From Chara braunii (lineage: Eukaryota > Streptophyta > Charophyceae > Charales > Characeae), in contig BFEA01000107.1 of NCBI GenBank assembly GCA_003427395.1, forward strand, positions 2,060,023-2,095,383: 35,361 bases of DNA. The letters run 5' to 3'. The position numbers were made by a program, and so were the translations under genes. The notes under the pieces are model-generated. The model was not told where the DNA came from. It did no database searches and saw nothing but the letters and a program-made list of their open reading frames with translations. Positions 10,311-20,042 of the stretch are shown here, one piece after another (the stretch's first letter is position 1; every line of letters begins with the position of its first letter).

Positions 10311-10628
10311 GTTTACGGGTCTGGCACTGCTTCCTGCAAAGGTACTACGTGAGCGGCACTCGATTTGAGGCGGCGAGGAGGCCAGAGTACCACAGAATGA
10401 GGAAGCACTTGCTTGAGTGTCCGCCGTACAAACATCCTGCATTGCCCACGCACCGTGAGATTTCGAGCGACGGCATCCCTGAGCAGTAGAGAGTTGTGGC
10501 GGAGTTGGTGGCGGTCGTCCGCAAGGACATTTCGGTGACGGGAGTGACTATTTTTACGGATGGTCGCAAATCCATCACGAGTGACCAGATAGTTAACTTC
10601 CTTGCTGCTGGACCCACGGGAGCCCTAT
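10304..10628 (+). pseudogene. hAT-superfamily transposase fragment (DUF659-like)
   Basis: In one frame the sequence reads VSGTRFEAARRPEYHRMRKH, then YKHPALPTHREISSDGIPEQ, a TAG at 10487-10489, then TIFTDGRKSITSDQIVNFLA and AAGPTGAL. This matches the order of the DUF659 region of hAT transposases: small N-terminal helices with G-x-F-x-x-AR, then a D-G/W-x-x-x-x-x-x-x-x-x-NFLA-x-x-P-x-G motif that includes the first part of the RNase H-like fold. hAT enzymes excise DNA transposons by cut and paste. Only about 105 residues remain. The frame ends at TGA 10625-10627 where a GC island begins, and the downstream catalytic part would fall in or beyond the assembly gap. Probably a dead fragment. Terminal inverted repeats were not identified. 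Confidence 0.55.
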
Positions 10629-10629
10629 G

Positions 10630-10770
10630 AATCCCCCTCGGCGGCGGCCATCCGCGGCCGCGGCCTAGGCCGTGACCTCGCGGACGTGTCCACGCAACCG
10701 CGCGGCCTTTGCGGCCGCATAGCGGCCAGTGGGGAGGGGGGATCGGGATTCGGGAAGCGCCATGGAGCGG
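10630..10770. repeat. GC-rich GCGGCCGC palindrome island, cut by gap
   Basis: Overlapping self-complementary words (GCGGCCGCGGCC, GGCCTAGGCC, GCGGCCGC, GCGGCC) make up about 10640-10725. The island ends at the assembly gap, so its true size is unknown. Confidence 0.75.
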
Positions 10771-11146
10771 NNNNNNNNNNNNNNNNNNNNNNNNNNNNNN
10801 NNNNNNNNNNNNNNNNNNNNNNNNNNNNNNNNNNNNNNNNNNNNNNNNNNNNNNNNNNNNNNNNNNNNNNNNNNNNNNNNNNNNNNNNNNNNNNNNNNNN
10901 NNNNNNNNNNNNNNNNNNNNNNNNNNNNNNNNNNNNNNNNNNNNNNNNNNNNNNNNNNNNNNNNNNNNNNNNNNNNNNNNNNNNNNNNNNNNNNNNNNNN
11001 NNNNNNNNNNNNNNNNNNNNNNNNNNNNNNNNNNNNNNNNNNNNNNNNNNNNNNNNNNNNNNNNNNNNNNNNNNNNNNNNNNNNNNNNNNNNNNNNNNNN
11101 NNNNNNNNNNNNNNNNNNNNNNNNNNNNNNNNNNNNNNNNNNNNNN
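10771..11146. other. Assembly gap (376 N)
   Basis: An unbroken run of N is flanked by a GC island on the left and an AC microsatellite on the right. These sequence types commonly break short-read assemblies. All ORFs spanning it are meaningless. Confidence 0.99.
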
Positions 11147-11203
<57 letters not shown>

Positions 11204-11274
11204 TACATACACACATGGATGGATACACACACACAGACGCACACGCACACATATATAGATATATAGGTATATGC
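11147..11274. repeat. (AC)n and (TA)-rich microsatellite
   Basis: An AC run (11147 to about 11199) is followed by degenerate ACAT, ACAC and ATAT steps. The left end is truncated by the gap. Confidence 0.95.
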
Positions 11275-11294
11275 ATGCACATGGGTACATATAC

Positions 11295-11405
11295 TATATA
11301 TCGTCAAATAGAACTGCCCGGTAAACCGTAGGCAGAGAGGGAGAAGAGGACAACAAACGAGGGGCTGTGACAAACTGTTTCGTCGGAGTTTCACCGACTC
11401 ATCAG
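11295..11405 (-). mobile_element. Hammerhead-bearing retroelement tail, copy 1
   Basis: This stretch is shared with 23250-23350 and 34470-34575 at high identity. On the minus strand it runs from the hammerhead core through CAGCCCCTCGTTTG, a CTCT-rich tract, TACGGTTTACCG (a small palindrome) and CGTCA to a final TATATA tract near 11295. Of the three copies this one reaches furthest 5'. A (TA)n 3' end with variable 5' starts suggests insertion by target-primed reverse transcription. Hammerhead motifs are known from Penelope-like elements and from plant retrozymes, which makes either class plausible. No RT of its own is attached. Confidence 0.65.
11369..11405 (-). ncRNA. Hammerhead ribozyme catalytic core, candidate
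   Basis: On the minus strand: CTGATGA (11405-11399), stem II GTCGG (11398-11394), 7-nt loop TGAAACT, CCGAC (11386-11382), GAAA (11381-11378), a 3-bp stem III ACA/TGT closed by loop GTT, and the cleavage triplet GTC ending at 11369. Every invariant core position of the hammerhead (CUGAUGA, GAAA, UH) is present, and stems II and III are fully Watson-Crick. A very short stem III is typical of the type I hammerheads described in Penelope-like elements. Stem I is not obvious: the bases after the cleavage site (ACAGCCCC) do not pair with those before CTGATGA. Self-cleavage of this copy alone is therefore doubtful, and the missing partner may have been lost by truncation. Confidence 0.6.
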
Positions 11406-11411
11406 GAGGCT

Positions 11412-13975
11412 GAATATAGGATTGCAGGTATATTTGCCTAACTGCATGGACTCGCATACTGAGTTTGGCAAGAGCAGAGGGGTGTATCCCCGCTGATACG
11501 GGCATCCACAAGGGTCATCCTGTCATTTTCGTCTATCGGCCTCTTAATCTATGAACAGTAAAGGTACAGCGGTATAGCGGCCACACGAGCAGACTACCTG
11601 GTCCGTAGGAGTACAAGTGGTGTACCTCCAGTACCCTTTTGATCCCCGGGACGCCAGAAGAGGGATCGTGTCAGATACCAATGGCTGAGCGGACTTTCCT
11701 TGGTTTCTACCGACAAATGGATTGACACTGCATCAGGACAAGACTAGGCCATTTATACATATGCCCCAAACATAAAAGAAGCCCACCGTGACACCGAAAT
11801 CGGTCCCTATTGATAAATGACTACCGGTCCGGGGGCCGTCCTCGAGAATCACCACCTGCCCCTGCTGGTTACAGGCAGCACACGAAAAAAAACTTCTAGA
11901 ACCAATGAATGGGCCGTTTTTTCGTTTTCTTCGAACAGACAATTAGATCCTGCACCAGGATAATACTGCGGTACAGGTACCGATAGTTAATTTGGACCAA
12001 TTGACAAACGGTTGTTCATCCAAACACCGTTTTCGTAATTTTCGAAGGAAACACCTACGCGGCCCTTTCAACCTAGCCCGCTCCGAGAAATGCTGCTATC
12101 CTCTACTATATTTACTATCTGCGTGCGTATTCCCCCATCTCTTTCTTGGTTGTATGACCGAGTTGTTTTGAATGGAGGCTCTTTGACGATTGTTGTGAAT
12201 GCTTGGCCATGGCGACTTTGGATTTGGATGGTATCATGTATGCAGACCTCGCGGAGAACCAGAGCAACGAGGAAGCGGTATACCCCCCATCCCTTTCCCT
12301 ACTAAGCCCTTACCTATGAATGGAAGTGTGTGGAAGCTTGGACTGTTGTCGCATGTGTTTGGCTATGAACGCAGGTTTTTTAGTATCCCTCTGATGATCC
12401 GTATGGTGGCAACGGTGAAAAACGTTTTAGGGGCGGCCACACCCTACATGCATGCAGTCTGCGACTTGCTTTGTCACTTTCCTATTATTCTTTCAAGCTT
12501 CATCATTGAGCCTCGTTGTCATGTTGTATCGATTGCTTGCTGCTCATCATCTGTTTGATCTGGAAACCGGACTCGGGCTATCCTCGTCATATAGATGTCG
12601 CTTCCCCCACTGTCGTTCAAACAGTATAGTATCTTCTTCTCCCCAAACCCTCCCCCTGCTCCCTTTTCTTAACTTATCAATTGTTTTGTGACTAGTAATA
12701 TGATCACTAGGATCTTCCACCTCCTCCCCTGATCGTCATTCACCAAATGTCACTATTCCGTCAACAATGCATTTTCCCTTGTCCTGGGTCCCTGCCATAT
12801 AGAAGTACCCCCATTGTTTACGAACTCGTGAAGCGACCCTAATAAGGACTGATTAGGTGGATTAACACGTGCACTCAGCGGATGGATTTTCTTAGACCTG
12901 ATGGAAGATATGGTTCGTCAGAACTCTCACCGCTTGTAGCTTTAAGAATGACGTGAGGGATGAGGATATTTTTAGATCGACATCTCCTTCTCTGATTATT
13001 GCAGCCCATGTAAGTCTCTGTACGTAAGCTATCCCGTTTTTTTTACGAGTTTCTTCGAGTGTTACTAAACGCTCTACGGTAATTGCTCTTTTTCTTGTAG
13101 CAACTATGCTTGGTTTCTTATGGTTTTTCACATCCTAGAGTATATTAAGGCTTGCACGCCAGTTAGGATAATTTTGGCGTTTAGTTCTTGTTACACATCT
13201 TAGTATTCATCGTTTCTTCTCCTTCGAAGATCACCCATTACCTCTTCCATGTTTCCCTGTCCTTTCTCTTCTCCAGATTGGGTGATGAACCCCGTCGGTT
13301 TCATTAGATAACATTATGGTTTCCCCGGTCGATATTAAATATTGAAATTACTTTAAAAACAGGTGGAATTGATGCCCCCAGGTTACACCCAGCTACAATA
13401 GAACAAAACAATTTTTTTTTAGTTTTCGACTTCCTGAAGGACATGGATGGCTCGGGTATTGTCGACGAGGGAAATACAGCACGTCGACATATGGAACCTG
13501 CATAGAAAACTACGATTCTCACTAGCTACTCATATATCGTCATTGCCAAGGTTGGTTGGGCATGTGGGCAGCATTAGAGTATTTTTTGCCTGTGTGACAT
13601 GTCCTAGAAATCATCTTAAACCCACGTTTCTCCTTGGTTCTGATTGATCGTCTACGGTTCGTTATTTTTGGTAGGATGCACTGTGCAATAAAGCAGGGAT
13701 ATCCAGATGGGACTTGGGGGATCTGGACACACCCTGAAAATTGCCATTTTCATTCATCGACCCACTGCCCTGTTGCATCTTTGGTACCCTCCCCTTTGGT
13801 TGGTCCGTTGATGGCCTGCAGACATCTGATAGTTATCATAGGGGTCATCTAGAAGGTACATGCATAAGTACTATGATCGGTTCATGTCTGGTTTCTAGAT
13901 ATCCTCCATGGTATTGCTGCTTCCAGATTAACTTCGTGCATACAGGTATGATCCGGTGGGTAGGACAATTCCAGT
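11412..13975. other. Long stretch without recognisable genes
   Basis: Mixed-composition DNA with only short open frames (for example plus 12090-12305, 12199-12558 and 12452-12691, minus 13304-13522) that show no motif and no codon-like pattern. Nothing is supported here. Old element remnants are possible. Confidence 0.55.
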
Positions 13976-14870
13976 GAGAAATGGAGTGTGCTTGCGGGGT
14001 TTGATGCACTTGGTTTTTTTTGCAACTCGGGCGACCTGTCTTGGAGAATATCGCGACTAAGCTCTGAGTCGTTGATTTTTACTTGCGTTACTTCTGCATC
14101 TTCTTATCTAGTCCGATTATTTACTGCTGTCACTTTAGGATGATCTGCTTCCTCACCTTGTTAGCGAAATGAATTTGGAGTAAGAAGGATTTGACTTCGC
14201 TATGATAATCGTAATTCTGGTAGGAGATGGAGTGTACTCGTGGGTTTAGATGATTGTGGAGTTTTGCAACTTGAACGGCCTGTGTTTGAGATTTTCGTAC
14301 CTATGCTCTGAATTACTGTTTTTTACCAGCTCTACTTCTGCATCTTCTTATCTAAGTCCGACTAGTTACCTCTGTCACTTGAAATAGATTTGGAGTAGGC
14401 TCTGACTACGTTATGATAATTGCAATTCCAGTAAGAGATGGAGTGTACTCGCGGTTTCTGATGAATTTGAAATTTTGCAACTTGGACGGCCTGCTTTGGA
14501 GATTATCATGACTATGCTCGGAGTTGTTGTTGTTAATTTTTACCAACACTACTTCTGCATCTCCTTACCTAGTCCGCCTAGTTACCTCTAGGATGATCTG
14601 CCTCCTCACCTCGTTAAGAAAATGAATTTGGAGCAAGTAGGCCCTGACTACGCTATGATAATCGCAATCCCAGTAGGAGATGAAGTACACTCATGGGTTC
14701 TGATGAATGTGGAGTTTTGCAACTTGGATGGCCAGATTATCGTAACCACGCTCTTAGGTGTTGCTGTTTTTTACCAGCATTTCTGCATCTTCTTATCGGG
14801 GTCCGACTATTTATCTCTGTCACTTTAGGATAATTTGTCTCCTCACCTTGTGAACAATAGGGATTTTGAA
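13976..14870. repeat. ~240-bp tandem satellite, about 4 degenerate units
   Basis: Units start at 13976, 14224, 14435 and 14677 with GAGA(A/T)TGGAGTGTAC-like sequence. Each contains GCAACTTGGACGGCCTG, an ATTATCG...CTATGCTCTGA block, ACTTCTGCATCTTCTTATC, a GTCACTTTAGGATGATCTG block and ATGATAATCGCAATTCC. The second unit lacks about 30 bp (the GGATGATCTG...GTTAGCGAA part), which explains its 211-bp spacing. A 68-codon open frame in the last unit is not conserved in the others. Confidence 0.85.
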
Positions 14871-15007
14871 GTACTCGCTACCAAATAATACCTGCCGGGG
14901 ACTTTTTTGGGTTCACTATTTGAAGATGCAGGACAAATGTCGGTTGAGACTTGTTGTACATAGATTCAAGTAAGTAGATCAGTGACTGTTGGAATTGTGA
15001 ACGTTAC

Positions 15008-15775
15008 TTAGTTGGCATGATTAGTGGAGTTCTCATGGTTACGACGGCTCTCTTGGTTCCTTGGTATCCTTCTGCAGGTGGTCTCCATCTGATGAAAGGA
15101 CTGTACTGTGCTTAGTGGAACTGGTGCTATTATTTGGATTAACCTTGGGGCTTGACTTCTACATGCCATATCTTGGAGACCATCATGAATTCGCGTGGAT
15201 CTCTTTACTGTCTTCTTACCCCCTTCGATGATCTGCTTGATACTTTCCATTGTCATTTTTTGCAAATTATCTTCCTCCTCGTTCAACTCCCGTACCATTA
15301 GCACGGCCCTTCCATTCATTCATTGTTTCTCATTCATTTCATTTTTCTGATCATTTTTTGCAAATTATATTCCTCTACCCCTTCGTCTCATAAGAACCCT
15401 TGGATTCTTCACATTTTCCCAAGTGATGCCTATGACTCACTCTGGGTACTAATCTACCGATCTACTCACATGGTATAGGAACTGTTTGTACCCAGGGACT
15501 TGATTTGTTGTAAAGTGGATCTAGAACCTCTAGATACTCTTGAGCCAATAAATCTAACGATTCCCCCGATCGGTTCACCATGGTCATATCTTCTGGAATT
15601 CCCCCTAATACCTGCACATCTACCACGGACCATACTGAGTTATGATCCCTAGTGGGGAATGAGTATGAGGTAAAAATGGTGATTGGGTACTCGGACCAGT
15701 GGCATAGTGCTAGATTAAGAGTGGTTCACCCAAATATATATTTATACAATTTTTCTCAGAATTAGGATGATTCAT
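15008..15775 (-). pseudogene. Unrecognised minus-strand coding remnant
   Basis: Two protein-like stretches lie on the minus strand. The upstream one (15775 to stop TAG at 15464-15462, with one frame change) includes MNHPNSEKNCINIYLGEPL, LALCHWSEYPITIFTSYSF and DMTMVNRSGESLDLLAQEYL. The downstream one (15319-15008, 103 codons) includes VRELNEEEDNLQKMTMESIK. Between them, 15240-15390 holds a short direct repeat around TTTTTTGCAAATTAT. The amino-acid composition looks like real decayed coding sequence and not random translation, but I recognise no domain. It may be a retroelement gag or an accessory ORF of a minus-strand element. Confidence 0.3.
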
Positions 15776-16091
15776 AACCACCCTTCCAAAATGCTCCCAC
15801 TATCATCCCACTCTACCGACTTACTGAAATGACGATTTGAATGAGTAGGCTCTCTCCTTTTTTTATAAATGAAACCTGGTTACATTCTGCCTTGGGACCA
15901 TTAAGATACTTGTGGGAGGCAACGACGTAGGAGTTCTATCTACAGGAACGGTTGCCTAACAGCATTCTGTTTCCCAAACATATGAAGCTCGGTATGTAAG
16001 CCCATTTTCATAATCCTCTTGCTAGGGACACACGCTGAATCCTTAGGGACTAGCCCGTAACTTCTGACAAACACCCCGGTTCTCTTCTAAC

Positions 16092-16559
16092 ATGGAGCAT
16101 GCAGACCATGATCAATTTATAATTGGTAATTTGATTAATCGCATTGAAAGTCGTATCGCTCTTCTGATTGATGTACTTATCAAAAGAGGAGATCCATCAT
16201 CTATAATGGGTGACACATAGTATGAACAACCTATTGTTGATGACCACTCCGAGATTAGACATTGGACAGCATTTGTATTCTCAAAGATCCATGAGGAGCA
16301 CCGTGAACTGTTGGATCACACTGAAACGCTCATCCGTAGGATTTATGTTGATAAGGATACGAAGATAGAGCATCTCATGTGAGCTAACATGGCCCTGAGA
16401 ATGGAAATCAATTGTCTTAGGGAGGAACTACGAGGTGTCACGATCAATCGACCCAAGCATCCCCACCGCTTCTTTAGACCACTTGACATAGCCCTCATCT
16501 TCTCCTTCCTCATAGCTGGTTTAGCATTTTCCTTTTATACACTGGGTGTCCGAATCTGA
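16092..16559 (+). pseudogene. Coiled-coil plus C-terminal membrane-segment ORF with two stops
   Basis: From ATG 16092 one frame runs 155 codons to TGA 16557-16559, interrupted only by TAG 16218-16220 and TGA 16380-16382. The reading gives a helical N-terminus (FIIGNLINRIESRIALLIDV), a charged helix (FSKIHEEHRELLDHTETLIR), another charged helix (ALRMEINCLREELRG), a basic patch (NRPKHPHRFFR) and one hydrophobic segment of about 21 residues (IALIFSFLIAGLAFSFYTLG) at the very C-terminus. This predicts a tail-anchored, coiled-coil protein. It is about 0.6 kb upstream of the GRF-like ORF, on the same strand, and has the same TAG-type decay, so I infer it is the first ORF of the same retroelement. 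I know no RT element with such an ORF. It could also be an unrelated gene fragment. Confidence 0.5.
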
Positions 16560-17125
16560 ACCATTTGGAACGATGAGAATGTTGTGCTTTGTCCTTTCTT
16601 TTGTACCAGTAAATGGCTTCAGGGGTTGGTTTGGCATCTCAAAACATGCAAGGGTCAGAAATGAGAATGATTGGAGTTGCACATAAGTCCGGATGCCGCC
16701 TAAAGCTCTGTGGTTTGAACAGTCGTATCGCAGCGTGATGTGAGGTTCTTAGCGCATTGCGCTTTGAGTAACGTACGTAACACACACACTAGGGGGCCTC
16801 TGGCCTCCCAATTAAACCGTCATGGGGTTGATCCCCCAGGCTACGACTGAGTCCCTCCAAGATTACTGGGTATGTATGCATCATGGCAGTCAATACCTCC
16901 ATCAAAAGAATTTTTTCTCAAAGACCATCTATGTATGACTAGATGTCTGCTCAGACTGACATTCAATCGGCTCTGGTGGTTATGGAATGCTACCCCTGCG
17001 GGCTGCCTTGTTGTTCCTCTGTTTTGTTGTTCACACAATTTTTGTCATTATTATTATTTTTATATTTTATTTTTCTCCTGGTTCATTGCTTTATTCAACA
17101 TATATGTTATAATTATATCTCTCAG

Positions 17126-18686
17126 ATGGTTGTGGAGGATACTAATGTTCTCGTTGGGGGCTGGTGGGAGGAGACTGTTCGTAGAAATCCGTTCCTCAGC
17201 GAACGACCCCCGTCTTCCAAGCCTACCCAATCACTCATCAACATCATCAACAGTGGCATGATGCAGATCCTGAGGGATAAGCATCGAGCCAACCAACTAC
17301 CACTCCTTACAGAGTCGTTTTTCTTCAATGAGTGGGTGGATTTGGCCTGGACCTTTGAGCACAAGAGACACGACTTCGAGACGGTCCTCAGATCCTATGT
17401 TGCTAAAGCCGGGACCAGAAAGAGGAACCTGGAATTGGAAATCCAGAACAACCCCACCAAAGTGATGAATCTCCAAAACACGTTCAAGGAAATTTGGAAA
17501 GAACCTCCTCCCCCTGTGCATCCCTATGAATCACCGTCAGGGAACATCATTGACAATTTTGATGACTAGGAGGAAAAACTCGAGATGGAGAGGCTCATCA
17601 ACGCACCGGTACCCATTAAGAAAAGGAAAAGATCCTCTACTGGTGGGCAGTCCGAGAGAAAGAATTTCCTCCCCATAGCTTCTCCACATTGGGTAGAATA
17701 CATGTCCAAATCCAATGATTCAAGGATATGGATGCTCGATTCTTTCAACCATTTAGCTCCGATCAATGTTATTGGTTACAGGTTCCTCGATGACCTGTCT
17801 GAAGCCGAGATGCGAGAGTGCAGGGATGAAGCTTTCAAGAGTGTGCTCCACCACCAGGGCATTGGGAAACCTGCATTTAATGATGACAATGCCCCAATTC
17901 CAACCATGAACATGTCTGATCCCACCCGCTGCTCACTACCTGCTCCAGGCGTCTTGCAGAAAGGGCTCCCCACCGAGATTACTTGCGAGCATCGGATCCT
18001 TAGGAAGATTTGGAATGTTGGGCGTCCCTACCTCAAATGTGGTTGTGGGCACGGGGTCAACAAGGGGTGTGATGTCGGTCCGCTCTGGTTGGACCATGCC
18101 ATCTGGTTCATCCTTTACTCACCCGGAAATGATCAGACCTGATGGCAAATCCAACAACGTCTGGATCGGCTTCTTACTCCACCTCTTCAAAGGTGCATGG
18201 AAGCCCCTGATCAAGCTCTGCCTCACATTCGTTGTAATGAGGGAAATTATGACAGCGGTCGTACTTAGAGTTGAGAAGGATCCAACTATCACAGGTGGCC
18301 CGGTTTTTGGCAAGTTCCATTTTGCCCTGAAACCCTTTGCACTCCTGATGGGCAGTGCTTTACTCCCATCACGTGCCACGTTCCTGCCATAGGCCCCTGA
18401 AGTACGTAAAAAGAAGAAGTCACCTGGCAAGCGACAGAGGTTTGCCAATCCAGTATCCCCTACTCAGAGGATCCTGACTGCTGCATACTTCAAGAAGAGC
18501 AACAAGGACGGGGCTTCCTCATCCACTGCTGCCACACGGGCGGCAGCCACCACGGCAGCTGCAGTCACGGATGCTATTGCTGGTTCCTTGATTACGGCCC
18601 AAGCTGACCCCAAGACCCAGGACATTGAGGAACCGATTCAGCTCGAGCATGGCAGCATACAGTCCGACATGTTAGTTGACAACTAA
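17126..18686 (+). pseudogene. Retroelement ORF with GRF-zinc-finger-like motif
   Basis: ATG 17126 follows a T-rich tract and CTCTCAG (17119-17125), which resembles a 3' splice site. The frame begins MVVEDTNVLVGGWWEETVRR, runs through TAG 17567-17569 without a shift, and reaches a Cys-rich segment at about 17980-18080: CEHRILRKIWNVGRPYLKC, then GCGHGVNKGC and LWLDHAIWF. The NxGRPYxKC...C...W arrangement resembles the GRF zinc finger, a nucleic-acid-binding module. One extra base in ACCCGG (18121-18126) shifts the frame at IRPDGKSNNVWIGFLLH. The shifted frame passes TAG 18390-18392 and a basic stretch (VRKKKKSPGKRQRF), then Ala/Thr-rich sequence, to TAA 18684-18686. A role as the nucleic-acid-binding partner of the downstream RT is inferred. 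The GRF assignment is by eye and moderate. Confidence 0.55.
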
Positions 18687-18796
18687 CGTGACGACCACTA
18701 AGATTCATTGGTGTGTCTTTGTGTGTGTGTTTTTTCAGTGACTAGTGACAAGGCGTCCTGCTATACATCGTTCGTATAGGTGAACAGCCAGCAGAT

Positions 18797-19308
18797 ATGG
18801 CACCGTTTGCTATCTTCCCAGTGGTACACAGGAGAATGTTTTTTCACCCTCGTAGGACAATGAGTGGTGAGGAAATCTAGTTGATAGATGCCCCACCCTG
18901 GAGTGGACTGTATGACCCTATCCACACCATACTCATGGTTTCGCCACAACTCTTGGACCTCATCATGAGCAGTAACCTGGACCTGATCAGGGTGTCGAGC
19001 TCCAGACTGGACATCGACGTCAATGAAAGACGTGAAGGCGAGCTCTTTGTATATGCAGGACAGGTTGTGGACAGTATTATCAACGAAGCATGGATGAGGG
19101 TGATACTGCCTTACTGCCACTGGGATGGGAAGATGACAGATCTGATGCCCTCATAGATTTACTTGTGGACATGGTTGTTGATGTAGCTAGATTTGTAAAG
19201 TTTGGACAGATTACCAGGGTTAACTGTTGGTTTAGGTTTGGTGAGAACTTCGGTGGAAACAGGGATTACATGGGTGACATCACCGCGCTGGTGATTGACA
19301 ATGAATAA
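18797..19308 (+). pseudogene. Unknown ORF between GRF-like ORF and RT
   Basis: From ATG 18797 (MAPFAIFPVVHRRMFFHPRR) the frame crosses TAG 18878-18880 and continues with LIDAPPWSGLYDPIHTILMV, LDIDVNERREGELFVYAGQV and NEAWMRVILPY. After one frame change near 19120 it continues as DRSDALIDLLVDMVVDVARF, then VNCWFRFGENFGGNRDYMGD, to TAA 19306-19308. The composition is clearly coding-like and hydrophobic residues are regularly spaced, but no family is recognised. The minus-strand open frames here are shadows. A GTAGGT donor-like sequence directly follows the stop, and a pyrimidine-rich CTACAG lies at 20032-20037, so the following 0.7 kb could be an intron. Confidence 0.4.
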
Positions 19309-19529
19309 GTAGGTGGGATCATATAAATCCTATCTTGGGTGGGTTGATAGCATGCTGCAGGTAAGGGATTATCACTTACTATAAGATTAATAAGGAAGTC
19401 ATGAACTTGACACTCTCATTTCTCCCTGGTTTCGTACCCTCTGAGAACTGTTCGTTTATTTTCTTCAACAGAAAAATTCCCATGAGAAATAAAAGTTGAA
19501 AAAACATTCCATAAAAAAAAGATCCTTCA

Positions 19530-19940
19530 TATTTGTAAATTATCATTCAAATGTTTGTCAAATTCTAAAATTTCCAATTTAATTTGATAAATTCCCGTCT
19601 AAATATGAGTTTTCTCTTCCAACTACATCTATTTGTTCAAGATGGAATGAAAGTCTGGACAAGTTTATGAAATGTTTTAATTAGACTTTCATTCTATTAC
19701 AACAAATATCGTTTAATTTAGATTGGATTAACCTATTTATAACTGGAAATCCTTACTTAGAATGGCAGTCCAATTAAAATATTTCATGAACTCATCCAGA
19801 CTTTCATTCCATCTCTAGCATGCAGTTCAAATAAGAAGGGATACCCCATTCTTGGAAGGAAAGTTTTCAAGTAAGACGAAAAATTTTAAAATTGGAATTA
19901 CATTTTTTAAGATGGAATGAAAATTTGAAATTTAGAATGT
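19530..19940. mobile_element. Fold-back / MITE-like AT-rich inverted repeat
   Basis: The best arms are about 46 bp: 19644-19690 (GATGGAATGAAAGTCTGGAC...) and the reverse complement of 19768-19816, with about six mismatches and a ~77-bp spacer. Weaker complementarity continues outward to about 19530 and 19940 (TCTAAATTTC..., TTTTCTCTTCC versus GGAAGGAAAG). The whole forms one imperfect palindrome centred near 19730. No coding capacity. It sits between retroelement ORFs and so is either an intron insertion or a later insertion. No clear target-site duplication was seen. Confidence 0.65.
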
Positions 19941-20042
19941 AATTTTACTCTAGAATGATTATTTAATTCTGGAAATTTTTTATGTTGTTCTTTGACACCC
20001 CATTTCGTTTGTTTCCCCCTATTCCCCCCCCCTACAGCCGAA

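Noticed and set aside
11369-11450. Type III hammerhead arrangement (stem III open)
   Set aside because: No hairpin precedes CTGATGA that could be stem I; the type I reading with a 3-bp stem III fits better.
10345-11511. 388-codon minus-strand ORF and other ORFs through the N run
   Set aside because: They exist only because N bases are translated as X; the flanks are a microsatellite and the hammerhead tail.
12090-12691. Overlapping plus ORFs of 71-119 codons
   Set aside because: No domain and no consistent frame; expected by chance in DNA of this composition.
13976-14870. CRISPR array
   Set aside because: Units are ~240 bp with no short repeat/spacer alternation; the context is eukaryotic.
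16943-17125. Extension of the GRF-like ORF upstream to 16943
   Set aside because: The segment is T-rich, translates to an artificial hydrophobic run and ends in a splice-acceptor-like CTCTCAG; ATG 17126 is the better start.
18761-19120. 119-codon minus ORF
   Set aside because: It is antisense to the coding-like plus frame that is colinear with the other retroelement ORFs.
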